Of a DNA stretch of 64,000 nt, positions 15,918-25,831 are shown one piece after another (the stretch's first letter is position 1; every line of letters begins with the position of its first letter). The position numbers and the translations under genes are program-made. The stretch spans positions 62,001 through 126,000 of the forward strand of contig JAUOPI010000011.1 of NCBI GenBank assembly GCA_030546905.1, in the 5' to 3' direction. This DNA is from Granulosicoccaceae sp. 1_MG-2023 (GTDB lineage Bacteria > Pseudomonadota > Gammaproteobacteria > Granulosicoccales > Granulosicoccaceae). The notes under the pieces were generated by a model. That model had not been told where the DNA came from, did not search any database, and was given only the letters and a program-made list of their open reading frames with translations.

Positions 15918-18128
15918 ATGTGCCGATTTGTCCGGGTGGCGATACCGTCGCCGCTGGCCCGATTATTTGACTACGCCTTGCCTGAAGACGGCCTGACGCC
16001 GTCCCCGGGCGCGCGCGTGCTGGTGCCCTTCGGCCGCCAGTCACTGGTCGCAGTGGTGGTCGAACTGACGGATAAAACCGATGTGCCGGCGGACAAGATA
16101 AAAGCGATCAGCGGCGTGCTGGACAGTGAAGCTCTGTTGCCGCCGGATATGTTGTCGCTGTTGCTGTGGGCCGCGCGCTATTACGTCCATCCGGTCGGTG
16201 AAGTGCTGAACACCGCGATTCCGGCTCTATGGCGCCGTCCGGAGCCGGTTGGTTTACCGGCGACGCCGCGCTACCGCCTGCGCGAAGGCGCGGACACCGG
16301 CGTGATCAGCGCCAGGGCGAGCTTGCAGCTCAAGCTTGCGGCGGCCTTGGCTGAGGCCGGCCCGGACGGGCTTGGTAATGCGGCCCTGGCCGAACTCGGC
16401 AGTAGCTGGCGAAACGCCCTGAATGCCCTGATTGAACAGAATCTGGTCGATTGCCGGCAGGAGCTCTGGCGTGCGCCGCTGACCTGCCCGGATCTGTCCC
16501 CGCCTGAACTGCATGATGAGCAGCAAACGGCGGTGGCGGCCGTGGAGGCGGCGCGCGGTGGCTTTGCGCCCTTTCTGCTGCGCGGCGTTACCGGCAGCGG
16601 TAAAACCGAAGTCTATCTGCGCCTGATTGAAAAAACCGTCGCTGACGGCGGACAGGTGCTGGTGATGGTGCCCGAGATCAGTCTTACGCCGCAGCTGCTG
16701 GAACGCTTCTGCCGTCGCCTGCAGACCCGGCTGGTGACCTTGCATTCGGGGCTCCGTGACGCCGAGCGGGCCACCCACTGGCTGGCGGCCGCCCGCGGTG
16801 AAGCGCAGGTGGTTATAGGCACCCGTTCATCGGTGTTTACGCCGCTGCCGCGTCTGCAGCTGATTGTGGTCGATGAGGAGCACGATGCGTCCTTTAAGCA
16901 ACAGGACGGTTTCCGTTACCACGCCCGTGACCTGGCAATGGTGCGGGCGCGTAACAGTGCAGTGCCGATCGTGCTCGGCAGTGCCACGCCCTCATTTGAG
17001 TCACTGTTTAATGTGCGTCAGGGGCGTTTTACCGAACTGCGTCTGACGCACCGCGCCGGCGGGGCGGTAGCGCCGAAGATCGGCCTGCTGGATGTGCGCC
17101 GGCGTGGCGGCCGCGATGGTGTCTCCACCTTGCTGCGCAGCGAGATGGAGCGGCATCTGGAGGCCGGCGGTCAGGTGCTGGTGTTTATCAACCGGCGCGG
17201 TTATGCACCGGTGCTGATCTGCGATGATTGCGGAGAGACCGCCGATTGCCGCCGCTGCGACGCGCATATGACGGTGCACTCGGCCAGCCAGCGTCTGCGC
17301 TGTCACCACTGCGGCGCGGAGCGGCCCATACCCAAGGTCTGTGAGTCCTGCGGCGCCGAGTCGCTTGAGCACGTGGGGCAGGGATCGGAGCGCATTGAAC
17401 TGGCATTGCAGGAGGCGTTTCCGGACAAGCGCGTGATCCGTATTGACCGCGACACCACCCGCCGCAAAGGGGCGTTGGAGGCGCAGCTGGCGCTGGCCAC
17501 CAGTGGTGAGGCGGATATCCTGGTCGGCACGCAGATGCTGGCCAAGGGGCATCACTTTCCCAATGTGACGCTGGTCGGCATTCTCGACGCCGATCGCGGT
17601 CTGTTCGGCACCGACTTCCGTTCGCTGGAGCAGATGGGGCAACTGATTGTACAGGTGGCCGGGCGTGCCGGGCGTGAAGCCCGACAGGGCGAGGTCCTTA
17701 TACAAACCCGCAATCCGGAGCATGTGCTGTTGAAGCTGCTGGTTTCGGCTGGCTATGATGAGTTCGCTGAGGCGGCACTCAAAGAACGTGAGGATGCGGA
17801 ATTGCCGCCCTTCTCAAAGGTGGCGCTGGTCAGGGCCGAATCGGCCGAACGCGACGGAGGGCGTCATTTTCTCGCCTATGTAGCTGACCTGATCAAGCCC
17901 TGGCGTGAAGCGCTGCAGGCCGAAGGCCACACTGTGTATGTTTTGGGCCCGGTGGTGGCGCCGATGGAACGGGTCGGCGGGCGCTTCCGTTATCAGCTGA
18001 TGTTTCAGTCCGACGAGCACCGTGCCCTGAACCGTTTACTGGCGTCCTTACGCCGCTTGCTCGAAACCGATAAAGCCGCAAGGAAAATACGATGGTCCCT
18101 GGATATAGATCCGCTCGATTTCTTCTGA
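15918..18128 (+). CDS. priA: Primosomal protein N' (replication restart helicase PriA)
   Basis: 736 residues from the ATG at 15918. The N-terminal 3'-DNA-binding domain begins FVRVAIPSPLARLFDYALP. Helicase motifs are Walker A GVTGSGKTEVYLR and DEEH; eight cysteines in four C-x-x-C pairs between about residues 430 and 480 (CDDCGETADCRRCD, CHHCGAERPIPKVCESCG) form the two zinc sites; motif GTQMLAKGHHFPNVTLVG follows. Loads the replisome at stalled forks. Its end overlaps the next gene by 37 nt. The upstream DnaA boxes hint at replication-linked control. Confidence 0.97.
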   Translation: MCRFVRVAIPSPLARLFDYALPEDGLTPSPGARVLVPFGRQSLVAVVVELTDKTDVPADKIKAISGVLDSEALLPPDMLSLLLWAARYYVHPVGEVLNTAIPALWRRPEPVGLPATPRYRLREGADTGVISARASLQLKLAAALAEAGPDGLGNAALAELGSSWRNALNALIEQNLVDCRQELWRAPLTCPDLSPPELHDEQQTAVAAVEAARGGFAPFLLRGVTGSGKTEVYLRLIEKTVADGGQVLVMVPEISLTPQLLERFCRRLQTRLVTLHSGLRDAERATHWLAAARGEAQVVIGTRSSVFTPLPRLQLIVVDEEHDASFKQQDGFRYHARDLAMVRARNSAVPIVLGSATPSFESLFNVRQGRFTELRLTHRAGGAVAPKIGLLDVRRRGGRDGVSTLLRSEMERHLEAGGQVLVFINRRGYAPVLICDDCGETADCRRCDAHMTVHSASQRLRCHHCGAERPIPKVCESCGAESLEHVGQGSERIELALQEAFPDKRVIRIDRDTTRRKGALEAQLALATSGEADILVGTQMLAKGHHFPNVTLVGILDADRGLFGTDFRSLEQMGQLIVQVAGRAGREARQGEVLIQTRNPEHVLLKLLVSAGYDEFAEAALKEREDAELPPFSKVALVRAESAERDGGRHFLAYVADLIKPWREALQAEGHTVYVLGPVVAPMERVGGRFRYQLMFQSDEHRALNRLLASLRRLLETDKAARKIRWSLDIDPLDFF

Positions 18129-18934
18129 TCGCCTTACTGGCCCTGAGCCTGCTGGCGGCCTGTTCCTCCGGTGCTGACGGACGTGCGTCGGACAATACCG
18201 CCGAGGCCGATCCGCCCGTCAGCCAGGACACCGAAACAGCGGACACGGAAACAGACGGCACCGGCACCGGCGCCGATGCCTCTGATGCCGTGACACCAAC
18301 GACGCCGCTGCGCCTGATGCCGATCGGGGACTCCATCACCCAGGGCTGGTCGGACCGATACAGCTACCGCTACCCCTTGTGGAAAAGGCTGATCGACGCC
18401 GGTGCGGCCATCGACTTTGTCGGTTCGCTCGACGAAAACTACAAGGGCAACCCCGAGTGGCCGGCTTATCGCGGCCTCGCATTTGACAGCGATCACGAAG
18501 GTCACTGGGGCTGGCGGGTTGATGAGGTGCTGGCAGAGGTCGATACCTGGCTGGCAGCCAATACCCCCGATATAGTGTTATTGCATCTTGGCACCAACGA
18601 TATATTCCAATCCAACGGGGTTGAGAGCACGCTGGCCGAACTCAGCGAGCTGATAACCCGGCTGCGCGCGGCCAATCCGCAGGTGGTGGTGTTTTTTGCC
18701 CAGGTCATAGGCTCGACCAGCAATGACGGGCTGTTGCAGGAACTCAATCTCGGTATTGCCTCACTGGCGGCCACGCTGAACAGCGCCGATTCACCGGTGT
18801 ATGTGGTCGACCAGTACAGCGGCTTTGATCCGCAGGCCGACACCTATGACGGCGTTCATCCCAACAGTGACGGGGAAGAGAAAATGGCCGCTGTCTGGTT
18901 TGAGGCCATGGCCGGATCCGGCGTGCTGCAATAG
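18092..18934 (+). CDS. SGNH/GDSL hydrolase-family lipoprotein
   Basis: 280 residues. N-terminal type II signal peptide with lipobox LLAAC (Cys24), then a Thr/Asp/Glu-rich linker, then an SGNH fold: GDSITQGW (nucleophile Ser), LGTNDI (block III Asn) and YDGVHPNSDG (Asp/His pair). Probably a lipid-anchored esterase or carbohydrate deacetylase of the periplasm or outer membrane; substrate unknown. The ATG lies inside the end of priA, with AAGGAAAA upstream, implying translational coupling. Confidence 0.85.
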   Translation: MVPGYRSARFLLIALLALSLLAACSSGADGRASDNTAEADPPVSQDTETADTETDGTGTGADASDAVTPTTPLRLMPIGDSITQGWSDRYSYRYPLWKRLIDAGAAIDFVGSLDENYKGNPEWPAYRGLAFDSDHEGHWGWRVDEVLAEVDTWLAANTPDIVLLHLGTNDIFQSNGVESTLAELSELITRLRAANPQVVVFFAQVIGSTSNDGLLQELNLGIASLAATLNSADSPVYVVDQYSGFDPQADTYDGVHPNSDGEEKMAAVWFEAMAGSGVLQ

Positions 18935-19208
18935 CGCAGCACGCTCGGGGCAGGGCTTGTATTAATTAAAGCAACTTTTTGCAATCGTTCTTAAAACGTT
19001 CTCTTATCTTTATTTTCAGATTGACTACGCCTTCCGGCCTTTCCTGCTTTTAAGAAAATTTCTCAGAAAAAACCCGCAGATTTCTTGCGAGTTCCTGCAA
19101 ATGCACTAAAACCAGTACGTAGTCCGGCACGTATGAGCGACGCGCCGGCGGGATCTGAATTGCTGCCGCAGTTTTTTGCGACAGCGTACTACGCGTACTG
19201 AGATTGCT

Positions 19209-19775
19209 ATGGCCGAAGTTAAGAAACCCCCTCAAAACCAAACAATGCTGCTGCTGACACTGGGTAGTCTGATTGGTTTTCTCGTGGGCTTTGTTTTGCT
19301 CTTAGCCAATTTGCCGGGAATCAATGACGTGCGTGGCTTCAGTGCCGCAGACGACAATTTCCGCGACAGTGGTTCCAGCTACGAATTCTTCACCATGTTG
19401 CCGGGCCTGAAGGTCGATCGGGTCGAGCGTGAAGCGGGCAGCTATGTGCCCGAAGAGCCGCAGTTCAGGAGTAACGGTGTTTACGAGAGCGCAGCGTTGC
19501 CGGACCCGGTGGTGGAGGAGATTCCGGCCAGTTATCAGGCCGAGTCTTATTATTTACAGGCCGGTTCCTTTTTGCACAAAACCGACGCCGAGAAAATGCG
19601 CGCCAAACTGCTGCTGAATAATCTCGACGCCTTTGTAAAGCCGGTCGAGCACGACGGCCGAACTCTGCACCGCGTGCGCCTCGGGCCTTATTACGAAAAA
19701 TCCGATCTGGACGTGGCGCGTGCCGCGCTCAAAGAACGGGGCATCGACTATATGGTGTTGCGCGTCAGGCCTTGA
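19209..19775 (+). CDS. SPOR-domain inner-membrane protein (FtsN-like)
   Basis: 188 residues: short cytoplasmic basic N-terminus, one membrane helix (about 14-37), a periplasmic linker and a C-terminal SPOR domain (about 113-188, YYLQAGSFLHKTDAEKMRAKL ... HRVRLGPYYEKSDLD). SPOR domains bind denuded septal glycan; this size and topology are those of short FtsN-like proteins. In many gammaproteobacteria a gene of this kind follows priA and argS; argS is not present here, and a 274-nt AT-richer gap of no recognisable content takes its place. Assignment as FtsN itself is not secure. Confidence 0.8.
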   Translation: MAEVKKPPQNQTMLLLTLGSLIGFLVGFVLLLANLPGINDVRGFSAADDNFRDSGSSYEFFTMLPGLKVDRVEREAGSYVPEEPQFRSNGVYESAALPDPVVEEIPASYQAESYYLQAGSFLHKTDAEKMRAKLLLNNLDAFVKPVEHDGRTLHRVRLGPYYEKSDLDVARAALKERGIDYMVLRVRP

Positions 19776-19805
19776 CCTTTGCCGCAATAGCCGCACAATG
19801 CCCCG

Positions 19806-20930
19806 ATGCATTTCGAGGCCACCCGTTTTCATTCCCGGATTGACCGTTGCCTGCTGGGTGATCGTCATCGTTTCCGCCAGCGTTTGCGGCGTCTCGTTGA
19901 CGCGCACAAAAAAGGCACAGCCCTGCAGAGCGAAATCGACGCACTGCAGGCCGATATAGACGCTTCCGCCGCACGTTGTACGAAACGGCGCGAAACCCAA
20001 CCCAAACCGCTTTATCCCGAACGCCTGCCCGTGGTGCAGCGCCGTGAGGATATACTCAAAGCCATCCGCGAGCATCAGGTGGTGGTGATCTGCGGCGAAA
20101 CCGGTTCGGGTAAAACCACCCAGATCCCCAAATTCTGTCTTGAGCTGGGCCGTGGTATCGCCGGCACCATCGGCCACACCCAACCGCGCCGCCTGGCTGC
20201 GCGCAGTGTCTCCACGCGGATTGCCTCGGAGCTGCAAAGCCCGCTGGGCGATGTGGTCGGTTATAAGGTGCGCTTTAACGACAAGCTGTCGGCCAATACG
20301 CGCATCAAGCTGATGACGGACGGTATTCTGCTGGCCGAGATCCAGACCGACCCCTATCTCAACCAATACGACACCCTGATTATCGACGAAGCGCACGAGC
20401 GCTCGCTGAATATCGATTTCCTGCTCGGCTATCTGAAACGCCTGCTGCCACGGCGGCGTGATCTGAAGCTGATCATCACCTCTGCGACAATCGACCCGGA
20501 GCGCTTCTCACGGCATTTTGATAATGCGCCGATCGTGCTGGTCGAGGGCCGCACCTATCCGGTCGAGGTGCGCTACCGCGCGCCGGATGAAATGCCGCTG
20601 GCCGACGGGCGGCTGCCTGACGGGCCGGCCTGTTTGTTGTCCGCGGCCGAAGAACTGGCCGCCGAAGGCAGCGGCGACATTCTTGTGTTTCTGCCCGGCG
20701 AGCGGGAGATCCGCGAACATGCCGATTATCTGAGCAAAAAAATCGGCAACAGCCGGCAACTGCGCGGCACCGAGGTTCTGCCGCTTTATGCCCGTTTGTC
20801 CAATGCCGAGCAAAACCGGATTTTCGACCTGGCCGAGGTCGAGGTGATGGAAGAACGCGCGCTGGTGGCGGACTTGCAGAAACCGGGCAGCCGGATTATC
20901 AAACGCCGGCGCAGGAAACCCTCCGCGTAG
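19806..20930 (+). CDS. hrpA: HrpA-type RNA helicase, N-terminal fragment (interrupted gene)
   Basis: 374 codons from ATG 19806 to TAG 20928. Contains Walker [15 protein letters not shown], motif Ia region, DEAH box [17 protein letters not shown] (IITSATIDP) and the start of the second RecA domain up to [13 protein letters not shown]. After that the normal continuation (a few residues, then RRIVLATNVAETS) is replaced by an unfamiliar basic stretch ending [11 protein letters not shown] and a stop. Motifs V and VI lie in the next reading frame, which is in the same phase. As it stands the fragment could bind but probably not unwind RNA. HrpA normally resolves stalled ribosomes or structured RNA. 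Confidence 0.85.
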   Translation: MHFEATRFHSRIDRCLLGDRHRFRQRLRRLVDAHKKGTALQSEIDALQADIDASAARCTKRRETQPKPLYPERLPVVQRREDILKAIREHQVVVICGETGSGKTTQIPKFCLELGRGIAGTIGHTQPRRLAARSVSTRIASELQSPLGDVVGYKVRFNDKLSANTRIKLMTDGILLAEIQTDPYLNQYDTLIIDEAHERSLNIDFLLGYLKRLLPRRRDLKLIITSATIDPERFSRHFDNAPIVLVEGRTYPVEVRYRAPDEMPLADGRLPDGPACLLSAAEELAAEGSGDILVFLPGEREIREHADYLSKKIGNSRQLRGTEVLPLYARLSNAEQNRIFDLAEVEVMEERALVADLQKPGSRIIKRRRRKPSA

Positions 20931-21158
20931 CGGTGCGCCACCGCTTGACCCTCCCTGACTACACACGGCAGACTGGCGGTTTTGTCTGTTTGCGACGGGA
21001 TCATCATGTCTGCTGAAGTGCTGGGCTATTCAAAAGACGGGGAATGGGAATATGTCAGGGTCGATGGCGATGTGCCGCCGGAAGATCCTGAGATGGACTA
21101 CGCCGCGGCCGGTGAGGACGAAATCGTCTATGAGCCGGTGCTGCAAACGCGGCGCCAC
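20826..21158 (+). other. In-frame insertion interrupting the HrpA helicase core
   Basis: About 330 nt between the codons for EQNRIF and RRIVLATN that have no counterpart in HrpA proteins I know (normal gap ~5 residues). It carries TAG at 20928 and TGA at 20946 in the hrpA phase, but the frame is kept overall. In the -1 frame the span ~20905-21018 is open ([15 protein letters not shown]...), so two small frameshifts could restore a continuous ~110-residue insert. The last part is acidic (DGDVPPEDPEMDYAAAGEDE). CAAAACCGG at 20811 and CACAACCGG at 21156 form a near-direct repeat 345 nt apart, exactly 115 codons. Base composition resembles the flanks. Origin unknown. Confidence 0.55.
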
Positions 21159-24032
21159 AACCGGCGCATTGTGCTGGCCACCAATGTGGCGGAAACTTCG
21201 CTGACCGTACCGGGTATCCGCTATGTGGTGGATTCGGGCGATGCGCGTATCTCGCGTTACAGCGTACGCAGCAAGGTGCAGCGCCTGCCGGTGGAGAAGG
21301 TCTCGCAGGCCTCGGCCAATCAGCGCAAAGGCCGTTGCGGCCGCGAGGCGCCGGGGGTTTGTATCCGCCTCTACAGCGAAGAGGACTTCGAGGCGCGCGC
21401 TGAGTTTACCGATCCGGAAATCGTCCGCACCAATCTCGCCTCGGTCATTCTGCAGATGGAAGCCATGCGCATCGGCCATGTGGAGGACTTTCCTTTTGTT
21501 GAGCCGCCGGAAGCGCGTTTTATTAACGACGGCTACCGGTTGTTGCATGAACTCGGCGCGGTCGAAGGCAAGCGCCGTCTGACCAAACTCGGTCGCGCGC
21601 TGGCACGCCTGCCCATCGACCCGCGCTTTGCCCGGATGTTGTTTGCCGCGCGCGATGAAGGCGCGGTCGAAGAAGTCCTGACCATCGTCAGTGCGCTGTC
21701 GGTGCAGGACCCGCGCGAGCGCCCGCACGAACATCAGCAGGCCGCCGACGAGCTGCACGCCGAATTCCATGACCCGCAGTCGGACTTCAACGCAATCCTC
21801 AATCTATGGCAGTTTCTTGAGGTTCAACAGGCACGCCTGTCCAATTCGCAGTTCCGCAAGATGTGCCAGCAGCGTTTTCTGTCCTGGCTGCGGATCCGGG
21901 AATGGCGCGATGTGCGCCGGCAACTGGCTGAGATGCTGCGCGGCCAGAAGTTCACCCTCGGCAATCCCTGTAATGACTACGACCGGATTCACCGCGCGCT
22001 GCTCAGCGGTCTGCTCGGCAATATCGCGGTCAAGGGCGAGAAGCAGGAGTATCTGGGCACACGCAGTCGCAAGGTGCATATCTTCCCCGGCTCCGGTTTA
22101 TTCAAGTCCGGCCCCAAATGGCTGATGGCCGCGGAGATGAGTGAAACCACCCGCCTGTATGCCCGCACCGTGGCCATGATCAAGCCCGAGTGGGTCGAGA
22201 AGGCAGCGGAGCATCTGCTTAACTACAGCTATTTCGGTCCTGTCTGGCATAAAAAACGCGGACAGGTCGGCGCCTATCAGAAATCCACGCTGTACGGTCT
22301 GGAGATCAATCCGAAAAAACGCGTTAACTACGGGCCGATTAATCCGGTCGAATCGCGGGAGATTTTTCTGCGCGAAGCGCTGGTCGAAGGCGCCTTGATT
22401 ACCAAGGGTGGCTTCTTAAAACACAATCTGGCCCTGGTTGAGGAAATCCGTACGCTGGAGGAGAAATCCCGCCGGCGCGATATTCTGGTCGATCCGGAAA
22501 CCCTGTACCGTTTTTACGATGCGATTGTGCCGGAGGGCATTTACAGTGCGCCGCAGTTTGAAGCGTGGCGTAAAGAATACGAGCAGAGTACACCCCGCGG
22601 CTTGTATTTCTCCCGTGAGCAGTTATTACAGCGCGATGATGCCGACCGCCTGTCAAAAGTGGATTTTCCCGACAGTATCGAGTTCTCCGGAATCGTCCTG
22701 CCGCTGAGCTATCACTTTGATCCCAATGCCGATGACGATGGTGTGACCCTGTCGGTTCCGGTGACGCTGATCAACCGGGTCAGCCGCGAGCGCTGTGACT
22801 GGCTGGTGCCGGGCTTGCTGCAGGAAAAACTCACCTCCTTGATCAAGTCCCTGCCCAAAACCCTGCGCCGCAATTTTGTGCCGGCCCCCGATGTGGCGCG
22901 CGATTGTGCCGGCCGTATGCATTTTGGTGAGAAATCACTGCTGGCGGAATTTGCCTGGCAGTTGCGTCGTATCGGCGGCGTGGATGTGCCCATGGACGCC
23001 TGGCAGAGCGAGAGTCTGCCGCCGCATTTGCGCATGAACTACCGGCTGCTCGACAACGACGGTCGGGTGGTTGATGAGGGCCGCGATCTGGACTTACTGC
23101 AAGCCCGTTACGCCGATCGCGTGGAAGAAAGCCTCTCGCAGAGCAGCCGCAATCCGTTTGAGCGGGATAATCTCACGCACTGGAATTTCGGCGATTTGCC
23201 TGAATCCGTGGATATAGAAAACGCCGGTGTCACCATGCAGGGCTTTCCGGCATTGCAGGCAATGGACGACGGCAGTATTGCCTTGCGCCTGTTTGCGTCG
23301 GCCGAAGCGGCTGAAGAAGCCATGCACTTCGGTCTGCGTGCCCTGCTGAAAAAAGTCCTGGCAGATGAGGTGAAATACCTGCGCCGTAAGCTGCCCGGCA
23401 TCCAGCAGCTGTGTCTGCGTTTTGCGCCCTTCGGCAGCTGCGAAGAGCTGACCGCGGACATTATCGATGCGGCTGTCGATCAGTCGTTTATTGAAGGCCG
23501 GGATTTGCCGCGTACGCACGATGCCTTCGCCGCCTGTCTGCGTGAGGGTAAGCCGTCGCTGGTCAGCAATGCCAACCGTATCTGTGAGATTCTGGCCGAT
23601 GTTTTCGAACGTTACCGCAAGGTCTCAAAGCGCTTGTCCGGCTCGGTGTCGCTGACCTGGATCGAACCGGCACAGGATATTCAGGAACAGATCAGTGCAC
23701 TGATTTACAAGGGTTTTGTCAGTGCCACGCCGGCGCGTTGGCTGGCCCGGTTTCCGGCCTATTTTGAGGCGATCGACAAGCGCCTCGATGCGATCGATCA
23801 GGCCCCGGACAAGGACCGCCGGCGCCGCGCCGAGTTTCTGCCGCTGTGGAAGAAGTACACCGATATGCCGGTTGCCCGTGAGCATGTCTCCGATTACGCC
23901 CACCGGCTTGAACATATCCGGTGGCTGATTGAGGAGTTGCGTGTGTCCTTGTTTGCGCAAACCGTGGGCACGCCGGAGAAGGTGTCGGTGAAACGACTGG
24001 AGAAGCGCCTCGAAGATTTGCGCAAGCTTTAA
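20982..24032 (+). CDS. hrpA: HrpA-type RNA helicase, C-terminal fragment (interrupted gene)
   Basis: Starts possible at TTG 20982 or, better, ATG 21006. After ~50 residues of insert-derived acidic sequence it rejoins HrpA at RRIVLATNVAETSLTVPG (motif V), has QRKGRCGREAPG (motif VI), the ratchet/winged-helix region (LASVILQMEAM), an OB-like region and the long C-terminal DUF3418 part typical of bacterial HrpA (LDNDGRVVDEGRDLDLLQAR; ending near VKRLEKRLEDLRKL). Together with the upstream fragment the gene covers a complete ~1300-residue HrpA plus insert. The whole 3-kb frame is intact, which argues for recent interruption, readthrough or a two-polypeptide enzyme rather than old decay. Confidence 0.88.
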   Translation: MSVCDGIIMSAEVLGYSKDGEWEYVRVDGDVPPEDPEMDYAAAGEDEIVYEPVLQTRRHNRRIVLATNVAETSLTVPGIRYVVDSGDARISRYSVRSKVQRLPVEKVSQASANQRKGRCGREAPGVCIRLYSEEDFEARAEFTDPEIVRTNLASVILQMEAMRIGHVEDFPFVEPPEARFINDGYRLLHELGAVEGKRRLTKLGRALARLPIDPRFARMLFAARDEGAVEEVLTIVSALSVQDPRERPHEHQQAADELHAEFHDPQSDFNAILNLWQFLEVQQARLSNSQFRKMCQQRFLSWLRIREWRDVRRQLAEMLRGQKFTLGNPCNDYDRIHRALLSGLLGNIAVKGEKQEYLGTRSRKVHIFPGSGLFKSGPKWLMAAEMSETTRLYARTVAMIKPEWVEKAAEHLLNYSYFGPVWHKKRGQVGAYQKSTLYGLEINPKKRVNYGPINPVESREIFLREALVEGALITKGGFLKHNLALVEEIRTLEEKSRRRDILVDPETLYRFYDAIVPEGIYSAPQFEAWRKEYEQSTPRGLYFSREQLLQRDDADRLSKVDFPDSIEFSGIVLPLSYHFDPNADDDGVTLSVPVTLINRVSRERCDWLVPGLLQEKLTSLIKSLPKTLRRNFVPAPDVARDCAGRMHFGEKSLLAEFAWQLRRIGGVDVPMDAWQSESLPPHLRMNYRLLDNDGRVVDEGRDLDLLQARYADRVEESLSQSSRNPFERDNLTHWNFGDLPESVDIENAGVTMQGFPALQAMDDGSIALRLFASAEAAEEAMHFGLRALLKKVLADEVKYLRRKLPGIQQLCLRFAPFGSCEELTADIIDAAVDQSFIEGRDLPRTHDAFAACLREGKPSLVSNANRICEILADVFERYRKVSKRLSGSVSLTWIEPAQDIQEQISALIYKGFVSATPARWLARFPAYFEAIDKRLDAIDQAPDKDRRRRAEFLPLWKKYTDMPVAREHVSDYAHRLEHIRWLIEELRVSLFAQTVGTPEKVSVKRLEKRLEDLRKL

Positions 24033-24111
24033 GCGAGCTGATGTAGATCAATTGCAACGGGCACAATCGGGCTTAGGCTGAAACCACGAACGTGATGAGG
24101 AGGTATCAGCC

Positions 24112-24423
24112 ATGAGCAACGATCCGTTCAAAACCCATGGTAACGAGCAACTGGACGTGGAAATGGCGCTGCAGGCTTTCAGCAAGGTCTGTCAGTACGG
24201 CGAGAAAGTCGGTGATTGGTATGTGCTGGAAGGTGTTAAGGCCAAGCCTTCAGCCGATGGCTATACGGTCTATCTCGGTGATCAGGACACCTGTGTGAGT
24301 ATTTTCTTTCACAACAAGTTCTCCACCGAGTTCCAGATGCACAGCGACTACGAGAATATGGTGCGCAAGCTGGAGCTGATAGCCGCGACCGACTTCGAAG
24401 AGGATGCTGCTGAGGAAAGCTGA
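24112..24423 (+). CDS. DUF3081-family small protein
   Basis: 103 residues with an excellent AGGAGG ribosome-binding site. The middle (VLEGVKAKPSADGYTVYLGD and SIFFHNKFSTEF) matches my memory of the DUF3081 family of gammaproteobacterial small proteins, which share the aromatic FFHNK motif. Acidic tail FEEDAAEES. Function unknown. It is followed by a bidirectional terminator. Confidence 0.75.
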   Translation: MSNDPFKTHGNEQLDVEMALQAFSKVCQYGEKVGDWYVLEGVKAKPSADGYTVYLGDQDTCVSIFFHNKFSTEFQMHSDYENMVRKLELIAATDFEEDAAEES

Positions 24424-24456
24424 GCGAGCTGCCGCTTAGTGGCGTTTGTTGCAGGC

Positions 24457-24492
24457 AAAAAAAAGCGCGGCCCTGAGGGTCGCGCTTTTTTT
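24457..24492. terminator. Bidirectional Rho-independent terminator
   Basis: Stem GCGCGGCCC / GGGTCGCGC (24465-24485) around a TGA loop, with a run of A on the left and T on the right, so it can end transcripts from both the DUF3081 gene and the convergent minus-strand gene ending at 24512. Confidence 0.88.
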
Positions 24493-24511
24493 GTGCCTTG
24501 AACGCGGCGGC

Positions 24512-25825
24512 TTACAAGCCGTTGGCAGCACTGCCGAAGAACAGACGGTCCTGTTCGGCACGCAGCTTGTCGCAGCGGCGACCGGCCGGCAGTTCCACAT
24601 CGTCATAGGTCAGTACCTGGTCTTTCGGTACGTCACGTTTGAGTTTGCAGCCTTCGGCCAGACCCATCGGCAGGAGCCGGTCTTTGTGTGTGATATCGGC
24701 GTTTTCTGCCTGACCGTAGGTCATATACCAGCCGATGCCATCCAGGGTTTCACCGGCTTTCAGGTCGATCTTGGCGGTGGTGATAACCTCAACCGTCGGC
24801 GCGCCCAGCGGTGCAACCGCCGCATCACCGAACAGGACCGCACGGGCGATCGTGTTGTGCACTTCGAAGTGACACAGGTGATAAGGGTTGTAGAAACAAT
24901 ACAGCGGGCCGGGGCCGACTTTGTAGAGCTTCAGATAGTGTTGCTGCTGCGGATGGTCGTGGGTACCGAGCACAAATACACCGCCGTTGGGCACAGCGCC
25001 GACCACATAGTCGACTATACCCGGGCCTTCCTGCAGGTCTTCCAGCGGATACCAGTCGACCGCGCCTTCGATCGGCGTGCCGGGCTCCACGGTCGGGCCG
25101 TGCATGCCGCGCTTGGCAACGCGCATTCCGGTGGCGTTGGCGACAATCGCCTGCTCAAAAGAGATCTTCGAGCCGTCAGCAAATGACGTCACCATATGCG
25201 GGTGCTGGCCCCACTGTTCGGCGAAGGCTTTTTGCGTGGTCGGGTTGCGGTAGGGGTCCTGCAGACCTTTGATGTTGCCGCACAGGACAGGCTTGATGCC
25301 CATGCCCTTCACAAAGCGGTACAGATTGACGATAACACCGGGCTGGTCGCCGTCCACATTGGTGAAGACCACGCCGGCTTCGTCGGCTTTGGTTTTCAGC
25401 AGCGGGCCGAGTGTGCTGTCGAGCTCCGCATTCATCAGGATGATGTGTTTGCGGTTTTCGATGGCTTTCAGTGCCACCTCTGCGCCGAACTCAATCGCGC
25501 CGGTCACTTCCAGCACCGCGTCAACGCCTTCGGCTTCGCACAATGCCAGCGCGTTATCGGTGATGGCGTACTGCCCGCGCGCAATCGCGTCGTTGAGCTG
25601 ACCGACTGTGCTGACTTCGACAAGGTCTGTGACGCCGGCTTCGTTGTAAGCGCGGCGGGCACCGTCGATATGGCGGTTGGAGATCGCCACTATGTCCATG
25701 CCTTCAACGCTGTTGAGCACATTCAGCGCAACGCCGCGGGCCATAAAACCGGCGCCGATCATGGCGACGCGGACCGGTTTGCCCTCGGCGGCGCGTTTTT
25801 GTAGTGCTGTATCGAGAATAATCAT
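24512..25825 (-). CDS. NAD(P)-binding oxidoreductase with C-terminal SAF domain
   Basis: 437 residues. Rossmann fold at the N-terminus (VRVAMIGAGFMARGVALNVL), a homoserine-dehydrogenase-like central part (AVLEVTGAIEFGAEVALKAI; TNVDGDQPGVIVNLYRFV) and a SAF domain at the end (LLPMGLAEGCKLKRDVPKDQ). Proteins of this architecture are found in surface-sugar clusters. It follows the RfbC-like gene by 6 nt, so the three genes 24512-27421 form one operon for an unusual nucleotide sugar. Exact reaction unknown. Confidence 0.82.
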   Translation of the reverse strand: MIILDTALQKRAAEGKPVRVAMIGAGFMARGVALNVLNSVEGMDIVAISNRHIDGARRAYNEAGVTDLVEVSTVGQLNDAIARGQYAITDNALALCEAEGVDAVLEVTGAIEFGAEVALKAIENRKHIILMNAELDSTLGPLLKTKADEAGVVFTNVDGDQPGVIVNLYRFVKGMGIKPVLCGNIKGLQDPYRNPTTQKAFAEQWGQHPHMVTSFADGSKISFEQAIVANATGMRVAKRGMHGPTVEPGTPIEGAVDWYPLEDLQEGPGIVDYVVGAVPNGGVFVLGTHDHPQQQHYLKLYKVGPGPLYCFYNPYHLCHFEVHNTIARAVLFGDAAVAPLGAPTVEVITTAKIDLKAGETLDGIGWYMTYGQAENADITHKDRLLPMGLAEGCKLKRDVPKDQVLTYDDVELPAGRRCDKLRAEQDRLFFGSAANGL

Positions 25826-25831
25826 CGCACT

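Noticed and set aside
20826-21158. Intein or group I/II intron in hrpA
   Set aside because: Too short and lacking intein motifs (no N-terminal Cys/Ser block, no His-Asn end) or ribozyme-like structure; the site is also not a P-loop.
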